Part shown: in pieces, positions 1 to 14,716 of the stretch | How positions within the stretch are numbered: the first letter of the stretch is position 1 | Layout: the number at the start of each line of letters is the position of its first letter | DNA from: Montifringilla adamsi | Taxonomy: Eukaryota > Chordata > Aves > Passeriformes > Passeridae | DNA length: 64,000 bases | Assembly (NCBI GenBank): GCA_017590115.1 | Contig: JAGGNK010010226.1 | Coordinates: forward strand, 2,577,732-2,641,731 | Direction of reading: 5' to 3' | Notes under the pieces: generated by a model | Told to the model about the DNA's origin: nothing | Database searches by the model: none | Seen by the model: the letters and a program-made list of their open reading frames with translations, nothing else | Program-made: the position numbers and the translations under genes

Positions 1-1732
1 ATGTAGGTTTATATACCTGGAATCCATGCCTAGGAGTCCTCCTGATCACAACCAGTTTACTAGCACAGATAAAAGCATGCGGATATCCAAGGGAGATAAG
101 GAAATTGATTTTTTTTTTTGTCTAGGATGGATAGAACGTCTTTTTTCTAGGATTTTTCTAGGATGCAAAGAGGACTTTGCATGCTTTATCCAATCTGTAA
201 TGTATTCTTGAATATGGGGGTCTTTTCTTTTTTTTTTTTTTTCCCCTTCACTTTTTACACATTTGGTGGCTTTTTCAAACATATCCCAACCAGAACAAGG
301 GGTTGCATGAATCTTGTCAAACAAGGAATTAACCTGAGAAAGCAGATACCACTCTGATTCCATAAGAGTGGTGGAAGTATTCTTAAAACAGAAAGACTCA
401 GTTTTGGGGCATATCAATAATTTTTTTTCATTTGTTATTTATCCCATAACACACAGCACATATTCCAAATCCTGGGAAACAAATTTGAAAGTCACCTTTT
501 GCTGTGATTGCAGGGAAACATCAAACACAACTGTGTATAGGTACCCAGAGAAACAAAACACTGTTTTGAGGAAATATCTCAATCATTCCTCAAGGAAAAA
601 CATTCACTGATCCATACAGTCTCTGTTACTTCTTATCCCAGATCAAATGGCCCACCAGAATTCTTTGTACAGATACTCAGAAAGACTTTACAGACAAAAT
701 GATTTTGAACACAGCAGAACTGCCTTACGGAATTTTCTATTTTCGTACAGATCTGTACTACATTCTGCCTCTCAGAAAACTCCAGCAGAGTTCTTTCTGT
801 AACATCAGCTATCTATCAGATTTGATCTGCTTAGAACAGATTTAGAAAGAAGTGTAAGGGAAACAGTGAAAGGTTTAAAAGCATTCCCTGGGAAATATAC
901 TCTACAGGGCAGCAGCAAGAAATTACAGGGGAGGAAGGAAATGGGAGAGAAGCACAATTTTAGGAAGGTGTTGCCTCTATGACATGTATGGCTGAGGTGT
1001 GGAAGGACACAATAAAGGCTCATTCTGGACAGTCTTTACCCAAGAAAGGCTCAAATAATTTAAGCACTCCATTTGTGTGAGTATTGTAAAGATTAAAGGG
1101 TGTATGGTACAGAAGGGGTAGAAGTGGCAGGGAAGAGACAAAAGAGTGGGGCATGGTGGGGAACCTGGATCTGTAGTGGTGAGAGGAACCCAGCTGGTGA
1201 AAGCAAAAACCCTTGTTAGGAACTAATGAACCCCTCTGCACTTAGGAATTACAGGATATTAAGGTAAATGTAACTAGTTCTGTGAAGATCTGCTAGGGAA
1301 GAGAACATAAACCTGGACCACCTGTGTTGACAATTTTTCTCACCATGGGAAATTTATCCCCACTAAGTGTTGAAACATATCTAGTACCAAATCCACCTTT
1401 GAAATAGGAATTTAAAAGTTCCCAGTAAACATATTTCTTACTTCTGTTACTCACACTTCACATTTTATAGAGATAAATAAATTATTTGAAACTAGGTGCC
1501 AGGGATTGGAAATGAATCCTATGTTCCTCTCTGCTTTTATGTGTAATGAAAGACAACTCCATGTTTCAATAAAATTAAGTTTGGAGTCCAGCCAAAAACT
1601 TTTTCTGTGCTGTAATTTCATTTAATTTAAGAGAGAGGTGCTTCTAGTTATAGCTTTCCAGCTATGGCCAGGAACACAAGGAAGGAAACATATCATTGAC
1701 TGACATTTAGAAGTGATAGGTGTCACTAGGAC
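1..1732. other. Intergenic, no gene recognised
   Basis: A/T-rich DNA with T tracts at about 110-119 and 228-242. The most gene-like frame is a 123-codon minus-strand frame at 46-417 with a basic run (EKKKKRK) that comes from the T tract. I could not place it in any family. Nothing else stands out. Confidence 0.6.
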
Positions 1733-1810
1733 ACCTGCTTGAGCAGGGAGATTGGACCAGATGACCCACTGTGGTCCCTTCTAACCTGACCCATTCTGTG
1801 GTTCAGTGAC
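1733..1810 (+). mobile_element. CR1 LINE 3' tail
   Basis: Short 5'-truncated CR1: TTGAGCAGGGAGATTGGACC, AGATGACCCACTGTGGTCCC, TTCTAACCTGACCCATTCTG, ending with the degraded ATTCTGTG-type repeat. These are the last ~80 bases of avian CR1. Plus strand. Confidence 0.85.
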
Positions 1811-4800
1811 TTGGGGTGAGCAGCAATGGCAATCTGCTAATTTACCCTCCTTGTAATTCAGAAGTTTTTGTGTTTTCACATTTTAAAAATTGGCATGTCT
1901 AATTTATGAGCAATGAGGAATTATGGAAGAAAATGTCAATGAGCAAAAGGTGATATTTGGAATTTATGATGAGAATTTGAAAAAAGAGAATTTACCTGGA
2001 ATTTTGAATGTACAGATTTGCTTTGAAGCGTTTGTCAATCCCCCAGCTCTAGCTGGGAGATGCAGCCTTCTTACTTGGCTCTGCATTTCAAATAAATAAA
2101 CAAATAGAGAAGCATTTGAGGCCCATTTGTCTGGAGAGCAGTTGCTGTCCAAAACAACCACGTTCTCCCCTTTCTCTAACACTTCCCAAGTAAAGCTAAA
2201 AAGCTACTTCAAATCACCTCGCACCACCTGTTGAGAGAAATATCTCACTTTACTATAGTATTTCTGTTGGAAACAATTGCCAAAGTCTCCAGACTGTTGA
2301 ATCACAGGGAAGTTGAGATTTAACCTTGGCAGGAGGCCATGTGATTGACATTTCCATTGCCAGAGTTTGTCCAAGTCATTTTGAGACCCAACTAGATTTC
2401 ATTTTGCCGTATCTGTGGGTTATCATTCTTACAAGAATCATCTCGTTCTGGCAGGATCTTGATTTAAAGCTTTAAAAGTCAGCTAAGCTCAAACTGATTT
2501 TGCAAGGTCACAAACACTGCAGGTTCTCTCCATAATATGGAATTAGAAGATTGAGTGTCAGTCCTTTCAAGGTCCTAGCAACAGTTAAGTGTGCCTCACA
2601 GTCTCATTCTCAATTAGGGCAATTTTTAAGGTTGTCAGCAGCTCACAATTTTATCTCATGGTTCTCACCTCCATATTTTTCCCAGGTACACAATCCTGAC
2701 AAAAATTTACTTCCCTTCCATATTTAGGCTAGTTGGAGTGCCTTCCTTTGTGTTTTATTTAGATAAGTACATACTCCAAATTTTCATCCAATTAAGCCAA
2801 TCTTCCCCTTTCCAAAAAATATCTGCTGCTGTAATTGCCCTTCTCACCCATGGGAGCACATAAGATGGAATGCCTTCTTGTACCACACTTGCTTATGAAG
2901 GATCAGCCACTCAAAATTGCCAACCATGTTGGTTTTAATTGCCAATTGTTTTATTAATTGACAATAATTAGTTATTGTCAAATACATTGCTGATTTTTAC
3001 ACCAAGCCTTTCCCTAGGGAAACAAAATAAGCCCTGAACTGTTGGTAAGTAATTGTGGGATATGACTGTAACGGGTTTACTATGAAAACACTGTGAGTTA
3101 ACTTCTAGATATTGCTATTCAATGGTAAATGATTAGTCCCACTGTGAGTGCAGTTCAGAACTGATGCAGACTGCCTGGATATGAGCCCTGGATGTGATTA
3201 GGGGGTCCTGGAGTGAACTTCTTGCAGGTTAGTCTGTCTGTGTTGGGTCAGTTCTATGGAACAGGTACTGCATAATCAGGCTAATCAGTCCTGGACATGT
3301 GAAACACTGCTAATGTGTCTTGCTAGGCAAACACACTTTCTGTGTTAGAAAACTGAGGCAAAAAATCAGAGAGCCTTTTTTTTTTTTTTTTTAATAGGTT
3401 TTTTTGTTGTTGCTTTTTTTAAATTTCAAGCCTTGGATAACAAAATTTAGTTGGAAATTTCATGCTGATATACAGTGCTGTATACATGAGATGTGTTATG
3501 TGAGGCAATGCCTTTTACAGGGATGTGGGAAAGCCCAATCCTATCAGATCTTGACTTTTGAGGTTAACAGTTATTTTAAAATCCCTTTGTTTATATTTAC
3601 CATTGCTAATTTTTACTGCTTGATCTCTGCCCTTTTATTTGCCCTGCTAATTGCTATTTCCAAGATGCTTATTAAGACCAAAAGAGGAAAAAATGCAAGG
3701 AAATGGTTTATTAACATTGCTTGAGAACCTTGAAAGAACAAGGCAAATCTATATCATCTAAAGTGCTAAAAAGATGCTTTTTAATCAAAGCAGTCAACAA
3801 GCTACATAAAGTTTTATTTTGATAATGACTGTGAAACAGCACAATAATTACTACTACTTACTATTTTCATTGCAGTAAAAGCAACAAAAGAAAGTTACAA
3901 ATCCTTCCCCACAGATCTTTGGTCCCAGTCCAAACATGCACTTAAATAAATATACAACTTCAGGTAAACCTACAGAATTCAAAATGCAACTCACACACTT
4001 CATGTTAAACAATGTTTTTAATGACTTTCCTCAAGAGCTTAAAACCTTAAGAATCTCCTTTCCAGCTAAGAAATGCTCAGCTATAAGATGCTTTATCTAA
4101 TGAAGAATAAGAAAGGAAATTTCATTTATATTTTTCCTTCAGTATTATCCAGTAAGAGTAATTTCCATTTAGATAAAAAATTGCTTCCTCCAAAAAAATA
4201 CCCCACAAACATACATGTCAGGGACATCTACTGGATCATAAATACAACTATCCACAACAGAGCCAGGCATAGTCCTGTTATTTATTATATTCCATAAAGA
4301 ACATCTTCCCATCACTTTGAATTATACTTGATGTCATGCTCTGTACCTTCAGCAGGGCACCACTCTTTGCTAGAAAAAGTCACTGAAACCAAATATGGTG
4401 AGCAAACTGAAGCTTGGCCAGGAGCTTGTATTCCAAACAATAGCATTTCAATTGTATCCAGTATCCCAATGGAGACGCCTCTATAGCTCGCTTATCTCTC
4501 CTAGTGCCATTACATGCAGTCAGAAATTCAAGGACTGTTAGACAATAAAAGTCCTTTTTTTGCCTCTTTTGTCTTCAGTTTCCTATAGCTGTTATTATTT
4601 GTCATCCATTCCCTCTCACACACAAGCGAGCACTTTAGCCTACTTGGGACAGCTTCAGAAACTAAGGGCAAAAGGGGATATCAAGGCCATATTCACCATT
4701 TTTTTGTTTTCTGAAGACAAATATGTTGACAATTAAAACCAGTATTTTTGGTGTTCTAACTCAATAAGTTAGGTGATGATTTCACCTCTTTGGACCAGTA

Positions 4801-4944
4801 ATGTCATATCTTTTGATCCTATTGCTAACCATTCTTTAAAATTTGCTTTGTTTATGGATTTGCTGCCAGTAATAAACTGTGCTGGAATACCCAGCATTGG
4901 AACTGGCCAGCATTCATAGCCACATGGAAGAAGATTTAGCCCAT
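1811..4944. other. Intergenic, no gene recognised
   Basis: A/T-rich unique-looking DNA. It holds the inverted repeat at 2958-2981 and a T tract at about 3377-3392. The 106-codon frame at 3404-3724 is hydrophobic and T-rich with no recognised domain. Nothing else stands out. Confidence 0.6.
2958..2981. repeat. Inverted repeat, 10-bp arms
   Basis: TTGACAATAA, loop TTAG, then the exact reverse complement TTATTGTCAA. It lies in A/T-rich intergenic DNA where such repeats occur fairly readily. Confidence 0.8.
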
Positions 4945-5600
4945 ACTAACAGTATCCAGAGATGTTACTGGGTGGAGTTCAAGCTGCAGGGGAAAAACAA
5001 CTCTACCCTAGCCCAAACCAGCACGTTATCCACCCCCTTATTCCATACCACTTATATCACACTCAGGTCTCACACTTTTCAATACAATCCCATTAGTCAC
5101 CTCCCCACTTCCTTTCCCCTCATATCATACATGCCATTCCCTTTGTCTATGGACCACACCTGCAAAGTGTCCATAAAATATCCATAGGGTTCATCTAGTC
5201 CTTGACTTTGGGCTCCCTTTGTTCTGGTGGTCACTCAGCACCACCACAGGAGAGGTGTGTGTTACGTGGAGTTACTGGGCACAAAATCCAGCCCAGGGCG
5301 GGTCACTGCTGCACTTGCACTGCTTTAGGCTGGTTCTCCATTGGTGCAGGTGGTTCCTACTACAAAAATTCCTGCAAAGTTCAACTCAAGTAATGATTTA
5401 TAAAAATTCAAAGGCTGATCCCTTACAATCTCCACACCTGGTCCTTTTGGGCCAAGTGTTATATATTGCAATGAACCCTTTCCCTTTTTCCCAGCCTGGC
5501 TGCAGCAAGGGTTTCCTGCTGCAGTAATTGCAGTCTCCAGTGTTAGTCCTCATGGGCTGCAGCAGGACACCTCATGCATCTGGAACCTTTATCTCATCAA
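4945..5600. mobile_element. Candidate LTR-like repeat, unclassified
   Basis: This block differs in composition from its surroundings. It contains GGGAAAAACAACTCTACCCT, CCCAAACCAGCACGTTATCC, TTCATCTAGTCCTTGACTTT, GGTCACTCAGCACCACCACA and TTTATAAAAATTCAAAGGCT in that order, a layout that reminds me of songbird retroviral LTRs. I could not fix TG...CA ends or a target-site duplication. The overlapping open frames of about 60-100 codons inside it show no known domain and I do not call them genes. Confidence 0.35.
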
Positions 5601-6358
5601 ATGAAAACATGCTCAGTCTTCAAAGGAAAAAATCTTTGCTTTCTCCACCAAGATAATTCCTGCGTGAAATTAATCACTGTCAAGGTGAAAATTGTATATA
5701 TTAAAAAAGAAATATATGCATATATTAAAAAATAAAGTTATGCCAATTCTTTCTATACTGAATGCAGACAAGACTACAGAGTGAAAAAGAGAGGGGAAAA
5801 TGACAAGTGAATTAAGCCATATCAAAGTCCCATAAATTTATGTTACTTGTCTCTAAAGAAATTAAGTACCACAGCATGCTCCATCACTGACCCTACACAT
5901 TTTTGCTAATATTTTCCATAATTGATGTCACAGACCTATCTCAGACTAATGACATTATGTTTGCAAGTTTCTAGTGCTGTGCTCTCATCAAGGAACTTGG
6001 AAAGTAATTTCCAAAAGACTTCATCAGTTTCTGACTTCATTTTCTTGAACTCTCATAACTGTGAGTTATTTGCATTCTAGTAATTCTCTTTTGTCAAGAT
6101 TCTAGGAATTCTCCTTTATGGTCAGGTTTACATTATGAGGACTACAATCCTGAACCATTTGAGAACACAAGCTTTTTCTCAAGTTCAAGAAGATGAGTTG
6201 TCTTTTTGATGCTGCTGGAGAAATTCATAAGAAAAAAATTACAATTTTAAGTGATACATGTGTTTTACAAACCAGGGTCTGAATTTTTTCTCTTGGACTG
6301 TACAAGTCAGCCAGTGGTAGGAGCACAGAAAGGAGCGTGGAAGAATGGAGGGAAGGAA

Positions 6359-6409
6359 GGATGGATGGATGGATGGATGGATGGATGGATGGATGGATGG
6401 ATGGATGGA
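6359..6409. repeat. (GGAT)n microsatellite
   Basis: About 12.75 perfect units of GGAT, without interruption, beside a purine-rich GGAAGGAAGG stretch. All six frames through it stay open and give His-Pro-Ser-Ile or Gly-Trp-Met-Asp repeats, which are not genes. The perfect units suggest it is polymorphic. Confidence 0.95.
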
Positions 6410-9400
6410 ACCCTGCTTGCAGCCCAGGCATACAGGTTGGGCTCTGTATGACACCAGGATGCACATTGGCTCTCCCCTAGTGAGTGTGACCAGGTTCTCA
6501 CCTCCTCAGATACCCCAAAATATTTCACATGTTCCTACAGGAACCCAAGATCCCATTCCTGCAGGCTATTCCAGTTAGGTGGGAGCCTGCTCAATGGCTG
6601 GCACCACTCTGGCTGTGAAAGCGTCTGCCAGTGTCGAAAGATTCATAAGAAAGGGAGAATTATTCATTCAATGCAACGTTAAGTGTTCATAATTGCTTTA
6701 ATTAGGAAATGAAATCCTGACTCTGAGCAGCTTGCCATCTCCTGTCTCTTCTCAAAACCTGGTTTGTTTTTTTTTTTTAAATTTTCTGTTCTCCAGTCTC
6801 TTTTAAGTGGATCACTTTCCCATTTTCTTTTCCATTTACTGTAAATACAACAGCAGAATTCGTTGCTGGTTAAAATACCCTTTACAATTTGATGTTCAGT
6901 ACTGCTAATTATGTTCTTGACTTACTTATGCTTATTTTTAGAGATTTCCCAGTCCACCTCTCACTACTTTTTGTATATATTTTTAAAGAAGCCTTCTGTT
7001 TATAATTATTTTTACATTGCCACTTAAGCAAACTTGCATCTGTTGCCTTTTTTCCCTCTAGACTGATCCAGGATGGATTTTAATTGCATCACCAACTGTT
7101 TCTAAAAGACTTCCCAGAGTCTCCACTAGACTCCCTCTTCAAAATACAATCTTGACCAACAAAATAATAACCAAAACCTGTTGGGGCATTTCATGCTTTC
7201 TCAAAGTCAACTTTCTTCTGGTCCAGAATGTTCACTTGGCTTCCACCAGCTCCCAAGAATAATTTGAACTAATGATTCTGTAGTGTCTGGGTGTTTCCTT
7301 GCTTCAATCCTATTAATCATACTTGGTATATATCCTAGGACTTGATCCAAAATAGCCTCTAACCATCTGAATGCTTCAATAAGCTGTGGAAGAAAGCAAC
7401 CCTGAAATGCCTCTTAAAATGCATTCCTCCTCTTAATTTTTTTTTTTAATTGAGTGGCATCCAAGTCAACATCTGAGTAATTAAAACTCTGCCAGTATCA
7501 AACACCCTGCCTTGTTATAGAAATCTCCAATGTATAAAAACATTTGCTGATCCTGTGTTATTTTATTTTAACTACTCTAGAGAGGTAAACTCCCTCTGTA
7601 GCATCCTAGAATCAACTTCCTATTTCATGGCTCTAATTCCTGTACAGATTTCTATGTCAGCCATAATATTTATTTCCACAAATCAATGTTCTGCCTAACC
7701 AGTTCACTTACCTACTGCTTTAATTTGCTTAACCCTTTGGCAGGTTCTGTATTCTTCATATTATATTTCTTTGTAAAATAATTTTTAAATATATCTTGCT
7801 TTAAAAATGCATATATATAAAAAGTATACAAAACACAAAAACATAATATAAATGCACAGAAAAATATTGGCAAGAGGCATACACACAACAGAAAATAATT
7901 TGAATAACAACTTCAGAATTTAATTTGATGGCCATGCTAAAGTCTCCCTGACTTCCTTAGTTGAATTACAGGGTTTGTAGTTACAGACTTATGATTCTTC
8001 CTTGCTGTTGGTAGAGATGGATATATGTTTACCCTTTCAAGTGGAAAATGGGTGTTGATAGATCAGACAGACAGAGAAACAGAGATCAGAAGAGAGTTTA
8101 ATTAGATTTTAGATCACAGAGTCATTGAAAAATGGGGGTGCATCTCTCAGGGTGCAATGCACCAGTGAGGCAGTCAGGGTATGGAGAGAGAAAAATATCC
8201 TAATCACTGAAGTAAGGCAGTAACTGAGAGCTGTCTCAGGCAGTGGAAGAGTGCAAGGACAGCTGGAATTGGAAGGAAGTTATCTGTATTGGTAGGATAA
8301 AAAGCCTGCATAAAATCACAGGAGTTTTTACAGGATTCAACACAAAATGAGATAAAATTCAGAGGTTGATAAAAATGCTTGAAATTACCCTGAAATTACT
8401 CCTGACCATACTCATGATTCTTCCCTCAATTAATGCTATTTTCTTCTTTTGCTTCACCTACCATCGGCAAATAGGAATTTCTAAACTATTTCCAGTTGCA
8501 TATTTCCCATGCGCTGTTCATTTCAACAATCAAAACAGGCTGCAGGTTCATCCTTCTGGTTTCTTTCAACTCACTAATCAACCTTCTCATTATCTTCACT
8601 AGCATTTGGCCTTTGCTGAATAATCATTTTCCAATTAGGCTTATGTTTCTTTCTTAACTGGCTATCCAAACACTAATCCCTTAACTCTCTTCTGGCAGAA
8701 CTTCCAGAGTGTCCATCTTGGCTCATGGCATAATCCCATCCTTTTCTTCCTTCACTGCATGCATCCCCTTCCTCTGAGTTACCAACAAAAGGCTGTAAAC
8801 TCTTCAGCCACTTGGATAATGAAGTTTTTTACATAATTTTTCTAACCAGTGTCTCACAAACCAGTAAGAGGGATAGATTTGGAAATAAAGCTTCAGAATT
8901 TCAAGGAAACATCAGATAATTTCATTCAGATCCAGATGTTTCAAAATGATGGCATCACCTTGCATTTTAATGCTTTGACATTCCCATGTGTTTAATGGGA
9001 TAAGAACGGCTTAGAAATACACTTGGAGAATTTCAGCATTGGGAATCCCCTTCTTGGGACAGGTAACCTTTTTTTGCCTATTCTGGAGGTTGACCATCCA
9101 TACTCCACCACTGTTCCTCCATCACACATTTTCGTTTTCATTTTACCAACCAGAATGCTGATAGTAATTTCAAACACACTAAAAGAAAAAATATCCTGAT
9201 AGTTGCCTTAAGTATAAACATCCTCCCTGAAGCTTAATTCACTTCTTCCAAAAAAAAAAAAAAAATTAAAAATTCTGAACTTTGCCTTTAATCCATTCTA
9301 GTTAAATAAACTATATTTACTAGGTGCTAAAAAAAGAAAAAGGTGGCAAGGGAGAGTCATCAAGACTCCTTTTCATTTTTTTATCACTGGCCTTTGTTTA

Positions 9401-10581
9401 CATCATGATCCTGGTGTAGACATGACCATGGAGCCTTCAGTCTGTAGATGCCCTGAAAATGACATTAGTGGTCCACATTGTTCTTCTATCTATGCTAGCA
9501 AATTATCCACACTGAGTGGATGAATACTTATAAAACCAAAATATTACTGTCTTTGAAACTCTCATTTTCATTGTGATTTTAATTCAGTGCATGCATTGGG
9601 GTTAAGGACACAGGGAAGGGGGCGTTCTTCTTTTATATTCATTAAAATTACTGCATTTATTTTTATGTTACTATTCAGGCTACCTGACATTTACAACGGC
9701 TTTTACCTTGATTTTTTTCATTTTTTAAAATAATCCAGCAGGGGAAAAAAAAAATGTCTTTTTAGCCTTTTGACTCAGTCTTTTCTGCAAAATGTAGACA
9801 CTGGGAAAAACATTAAAACATTTCCCACATTTTGCCCCCTCTAATTGTTGTAGCTATATTAAAGCAAAGCACTTGTCTTCCTTTGATGAAAGAAAGGAAG
9901 GAGTAAAAAAGGAAGAAAGACATCTGGATTACCTTCACATTTTACAGTATTATTGTTGGAAAGCCTTGTTATTTCAGCAAAGCTTATTTTAGTTAATTCT
10001 CAGTTTTGCCAGAACAGGACAACAGAGTCCAGAGAAGTGGCACAGATGCAGGAGGTCCCTCCTCATTTTCTGCACTCTTAGTGCTAAGGCTTAGCAAAGG
10101 TCTTTCTGAGATGATTAATGGCAGGTTTGACTCTGGGAGGTAATTATAGGTTTTGACAAGAAGTTTGAGACTTTGGGGATGAAAGTGTCTGTGAAGGTTT
10201 CACTGAGGAAACCAACCCCTGACAGGGACAACATGCTCATTACAGAAATTTTGAAAAAGCACAGATATCTATAAAATAAGCTAGATACAGAAGAACATAT
10301 TTTTATTAACCCCACTGCTGCTGATGACATATGCATCCTCTTTGTTGTTTGTGGACTAATGTGATTTATAACCTCAGCAACTGTAGTCTTTTGAAGATAC
10401 AGAGGTTCATTTGCTTATGAACTCCTACTCATTCTTCCTCCTTCACCCCTTTTTCCTTTGAGGGTTAGGTGGGGGGAGTGGATGGAGGGAATATCAATAA
10501 ATAGTGTCATGAAAAATAAATTACGAGTGCTCAGAAAGTTCTTCCCATAACACTACTAGTTTTCTTGCTGCAAATGATTAC

Positions 10582-10616
<35 letters not shown>
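10582..10616. repeat. (TAT)n microsatellite
   Basis: An uninterrupted ATT trinucleotide run of about 11-12 units in A/T-rich intergenic DNA. Confidence 0.95.
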
Positions 10617-13600
10617 GGGTTTCAGCAATTCAGTGAATAAAAAAAATATTGAAGTGATATATGCATTTCTGTTTGTCAGAATACTAATTTTCAGTATTCT
10701 GAAATGTAATGTCTGAGAGCTGGGGTAATCCTAATTAAAAGGACTTCCTCCAAGAAAAAGTCCTTAAAGACAGCAGGGCTTCTGGTAGGAGCTCTTAGTG
10801 TCCGTAAGTAGTCTAAACTCTTCATAGCAGCTTCTTTCAGCTGCCTCAAACTGCAGGAACTGACCATCAAATGACACAGCTCAAAAATACGCTGACCAGG
10901 GTTTCACCATAGGCTCTCTGACTTCCCAACACCTTCAGGTATGGAGAGGGATCAGTCTGCATCACACAGCAGAGGGCAGACTGCTGTGTCAATTCAGAAC
11001 AGAACTTTTCCCCAGAGAAATGTTGAGTTTTCTTTCTTAATTCCAGTGAATATGAGCATCTAGATCATGAGAAGACTTTTTGTCAAATCTAAATGTATTT
11101 ACAATTCATACACTGCTTTATACATCTTGCCACTATGAGCTACAGACCTCATTTCAGTCGTACTGTCTGGCTCCTTTGTGCCTTTTTGTCAACATAAAGC
11201 AGCTGTAAACCTGCCTGCTCTGGCCAATTAAGTTGTTTTGTATTTCTGGAGTGGCACAAAGGAAAGCTACCCCTCCTTCTCAGTATGGTTTAATAAAATA
11301 GGGATATATGGGGCACACAGGAATCACAAAAGTCAGAGTGGAACAGGAGTCATGGGCCAGATCCTTGAGCTGCAATAAAACAGTGGCAATCCAAGGGAGG
11401 GATGGCAAATTATACTAGCTGGGAGTCTGCCTCTGAGATTCCACAAATGCTTTCTGTCACAAAATAAAACAACATTATTAGGCTGCTTGTTACCAACAAT
11501 CCCAAAAGTATGCCATCTCAAACCATTTGTGGGAGTCTGTGCAAAGGGGGCATACCTCCAAATTAATTTTATGAGATGATTTGTATACTTCGTATTAATT
11601 GTGAACAAATGCCCCCGTGCAGCAGGGACATATCAAGAGAGCCTGGGAACTGTCAAGCACCATGAGGATACACCCTGCACCAGGGAGTCTGCATGGGGTC
11701 ATTTTAGGAATTTTTGTGTTAAAAACAAGTCAGAAATTTGGCCTGGACTTCAGACCAGGAATTTATCTTACCTGCAAGTGCAATTAAAACTCTCATAATC
11801 AGGAATGAGGTAAGCAGCAAAGCTGACCCAGTGAGGCAACATTCTCCAGGCAGAATTGGGTCCTTATTGTTACTATCCAAACTCACATACCCTGCATTAA
11901 AATAAAATAATCTGTGATGTAGATTACCTCACTACATTTATTCACTTAACCTAAATTCAGATATCAGCAATGTAGAAATTTCTCCTTGAGCTGTGCTGCT
12001 TTGGGATAAAAAAAAGAGCATTGTCTAGAAATACCTGATTTACTGGGTCCTCTAAATTTCAGTTGGAGAAATCCTGGATTTGGCTTCCTGGTCTTCACCT
12101 GCAATAAGCAATGAGAGAAAACAAGTAGATCTAAAGAGTAAACCAGAGTAATTGTGATCCAAATTGTCCCTGTGTGGTTCTTGTCTCTCTCTTCACTGAT
12201 TAAAAAGGAAACCAAAACTGGTGGTTATAATGAAATAAACATTTTGAGAGTGAGGCTTACCTCTGGAGACTCATGTAAAATTCTCAGTTAAGTGTCTGGA
12301 ATTAGGTAGAAGGGCTTCAGTACTTTCTGTCCAATAGGGATCCATGGACTATATAACTTGTATATGTTAATTTAGTGACCTGTCTATATAGAAAGCACAT
12401 GAAGAACAAGAACAGATGAAGTACTGCAGCAACTAATATTTTTTTGTGGTTCACCTGTGACCTTTAGCTTCCCCTTCACTCCAGAGTGAAGGCAGCAGGT
12501 ACTGGAAGGTCATCATCTCAGGACCAGGCCTGTGAACATGAGGAAAAGGCAGATCACAACATACAGAGCAGGGAAAATTATGCAAAACATGAAGCCTCCA
12601 TGGTGAACTAAGTCAAAAACCTGAAAGGAAAATATGTTTGAAATTTTAGAGAAAGTTATTTCATTCTGTATCTGCAGCAGCTTTTCACAGCTGACCAATG
12701 TATTCTTTGGAAGCAGCTTCAAAGTTATACACTTAATTGGCAGAAACAGACTTTTATGCCTGTACATAAAATGCTCACAAGTAAGAATTGCTTGTATTCT
12801 CATGCAGGCAGGGCACAAAGTACCGTGGGATTCATGAGGCCAATTGCAGCTAATCAAGGATCAGATAAAAAGCATCCCATTTATTTCATATAATACATAG
12901 CTGCATTTTCAAGTAGTCTCTGTCAAGACATAAAATAAAAACTCAAAAAGACATCTGTCAAATAAAATTTTAATAACATATGAATCCAAATAAGTTGTGG
13001 CCTATTGTTTGAATATTCCAGCAGTAGAAAAGGAGGTTAAATTCAAATAAATTATTCATTGAGACTAGTTGCATATCCCTAGTATGTGTCTGTATAATTT
13101 AAACAAAAAACAAAAGTGTGCCACAGAATAAAATGAGATTTTATAGAAACACTTTTTGGATCTGGGTGATGCAATTCCCTATCTCATTCCAAAATAATTA
13201 TTAAACATATGGAAAACTACTAATAGAGCATAAAAAATATATTCAATTGGCAGAAGACAAATACATTATTTATTACTTCAAGTTATTGATGAGCTTTCAT
13301 ACCAGCTCGTCATTCTGTTTTGCTCTGTCACTCATGAATTATAAGATCATCCGTACCTCATAATAAATAATTTATCCATAGCCAGTCTGTACCTTTGGGT
13401 AGCTGCCCTTCTGTATCTGGATATACGCACACAGATATGCACTTTCTCACCAAGAAAAATGGTCAGCACATTAAACAACACTGATTTACAGAGGTTTCAA
13501 ACTTACAAGAAGAAAATGAAAACAAGGGATTGAGGATATTGCAGGGATTTTTTGTCTGTGTGGGTTTTTTTCATGCTAAGAATGCATTGCTGAATGATAT

Positions 13601-14691
13601 GCAAATGGAGAAGGTTATAAAGGATCTGTTCAAAGCATATGTATGGTAATTCAAAATCGTAATGAAACTCTATTTTAACAGATTTGATATAAGCAAAGGG
13701 GACAAAATTAATACAGAGATTGGTGTGACTATTGCACCAAAGAGCTGTACACCTTCGAGTTTATGAATAATATTTGGTAAAGGTTAAGATGGAAAATAAA
13801 TTCAAGATGCAAGTAATTCTTACAAAAATTACAATTACACACATTATTGAATTGAACAGATGATATTAGCAAGAATAGGTGGATTCTGAAACAATAACAT
13901 CACTTATGAGTAAATCTCTAATATCTTTTCAGCTGTAGCACAAGTATTCCTGAATATTTGCACTAAATGCTGACACAGAATGATCACTGATGAAAATGCC
14001 CTTTGTTCTGACCTCCACAATATTTCAAAATTATATACAATGCAGTTATTAACTCTTTTCCCAACTAATGAAGTAAGAATTAGGTTGGTTCCTGTCAACT
14101 ATACAATAGTGTTCAAAATGGTAAACCTGTTAAACCTGAATTACAATTTGCATTTTCAAAAAGCAGCTGGAAGAGACATTTTCTGCATGTTTGGGGCAAA
14201 AATTGGTGTGGACAGGTGCTGGTGCCTTCAACTCTATAAACTGTGTGCTGGATTACATATTTTTCTATTGTTCATCTGCATTGTTTTATAACTTACTGTG
14301 CACAATCTGTTTCTATATGACTGAGGAGAAAATATGGGTATATTAGTTACAAAACTAGATGAATTGATTAAATGTGTAAGTCAAATGACCATGAGGCATC
14401 GGTTCCTTTCTTATTTTAGAAAGGCTAACAGGATTGTATAACAATGTAAACCAAATATTTCCATAGGGAGATGAAATATTAACCCTATTGTATAAGGTTT
14501 TGACAGCAATTTATGTAGAATATTGTAGTGATACTTTGCATAGTTCCAGTCATGTACATTCCAGGAAGACAGCCTCATGCTGGAACAGAAAGAAGTATTT
14601 CTAGGTTTATAGGAAGACTAAAAGATCTTCCTTTGTTCTGTTTAGAGAACACAATTACTGTTCATGTAAGCAGATATGTATATATTGCAAA

Positions 14692-14716
14692 TGTGTGGGT
14701 GTGGGTGTGTGTGTGT
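14692..14716. repeat. GT-rich low-complexity tract
   Basis: Short run of GTGTGGGTGTGGGTGTGTGT type, an imperfect (GT)n with GGGT interruptions. Confidence 0.8.

Noticed and set aside
6225..6578. Overlapping open frames with His-Pro-Ser-Ile and Gly-Trp-Met-Asp repeats
   Set aside because: They are translations of the GGAT microsatellite in several frames and have no coding character outside it.
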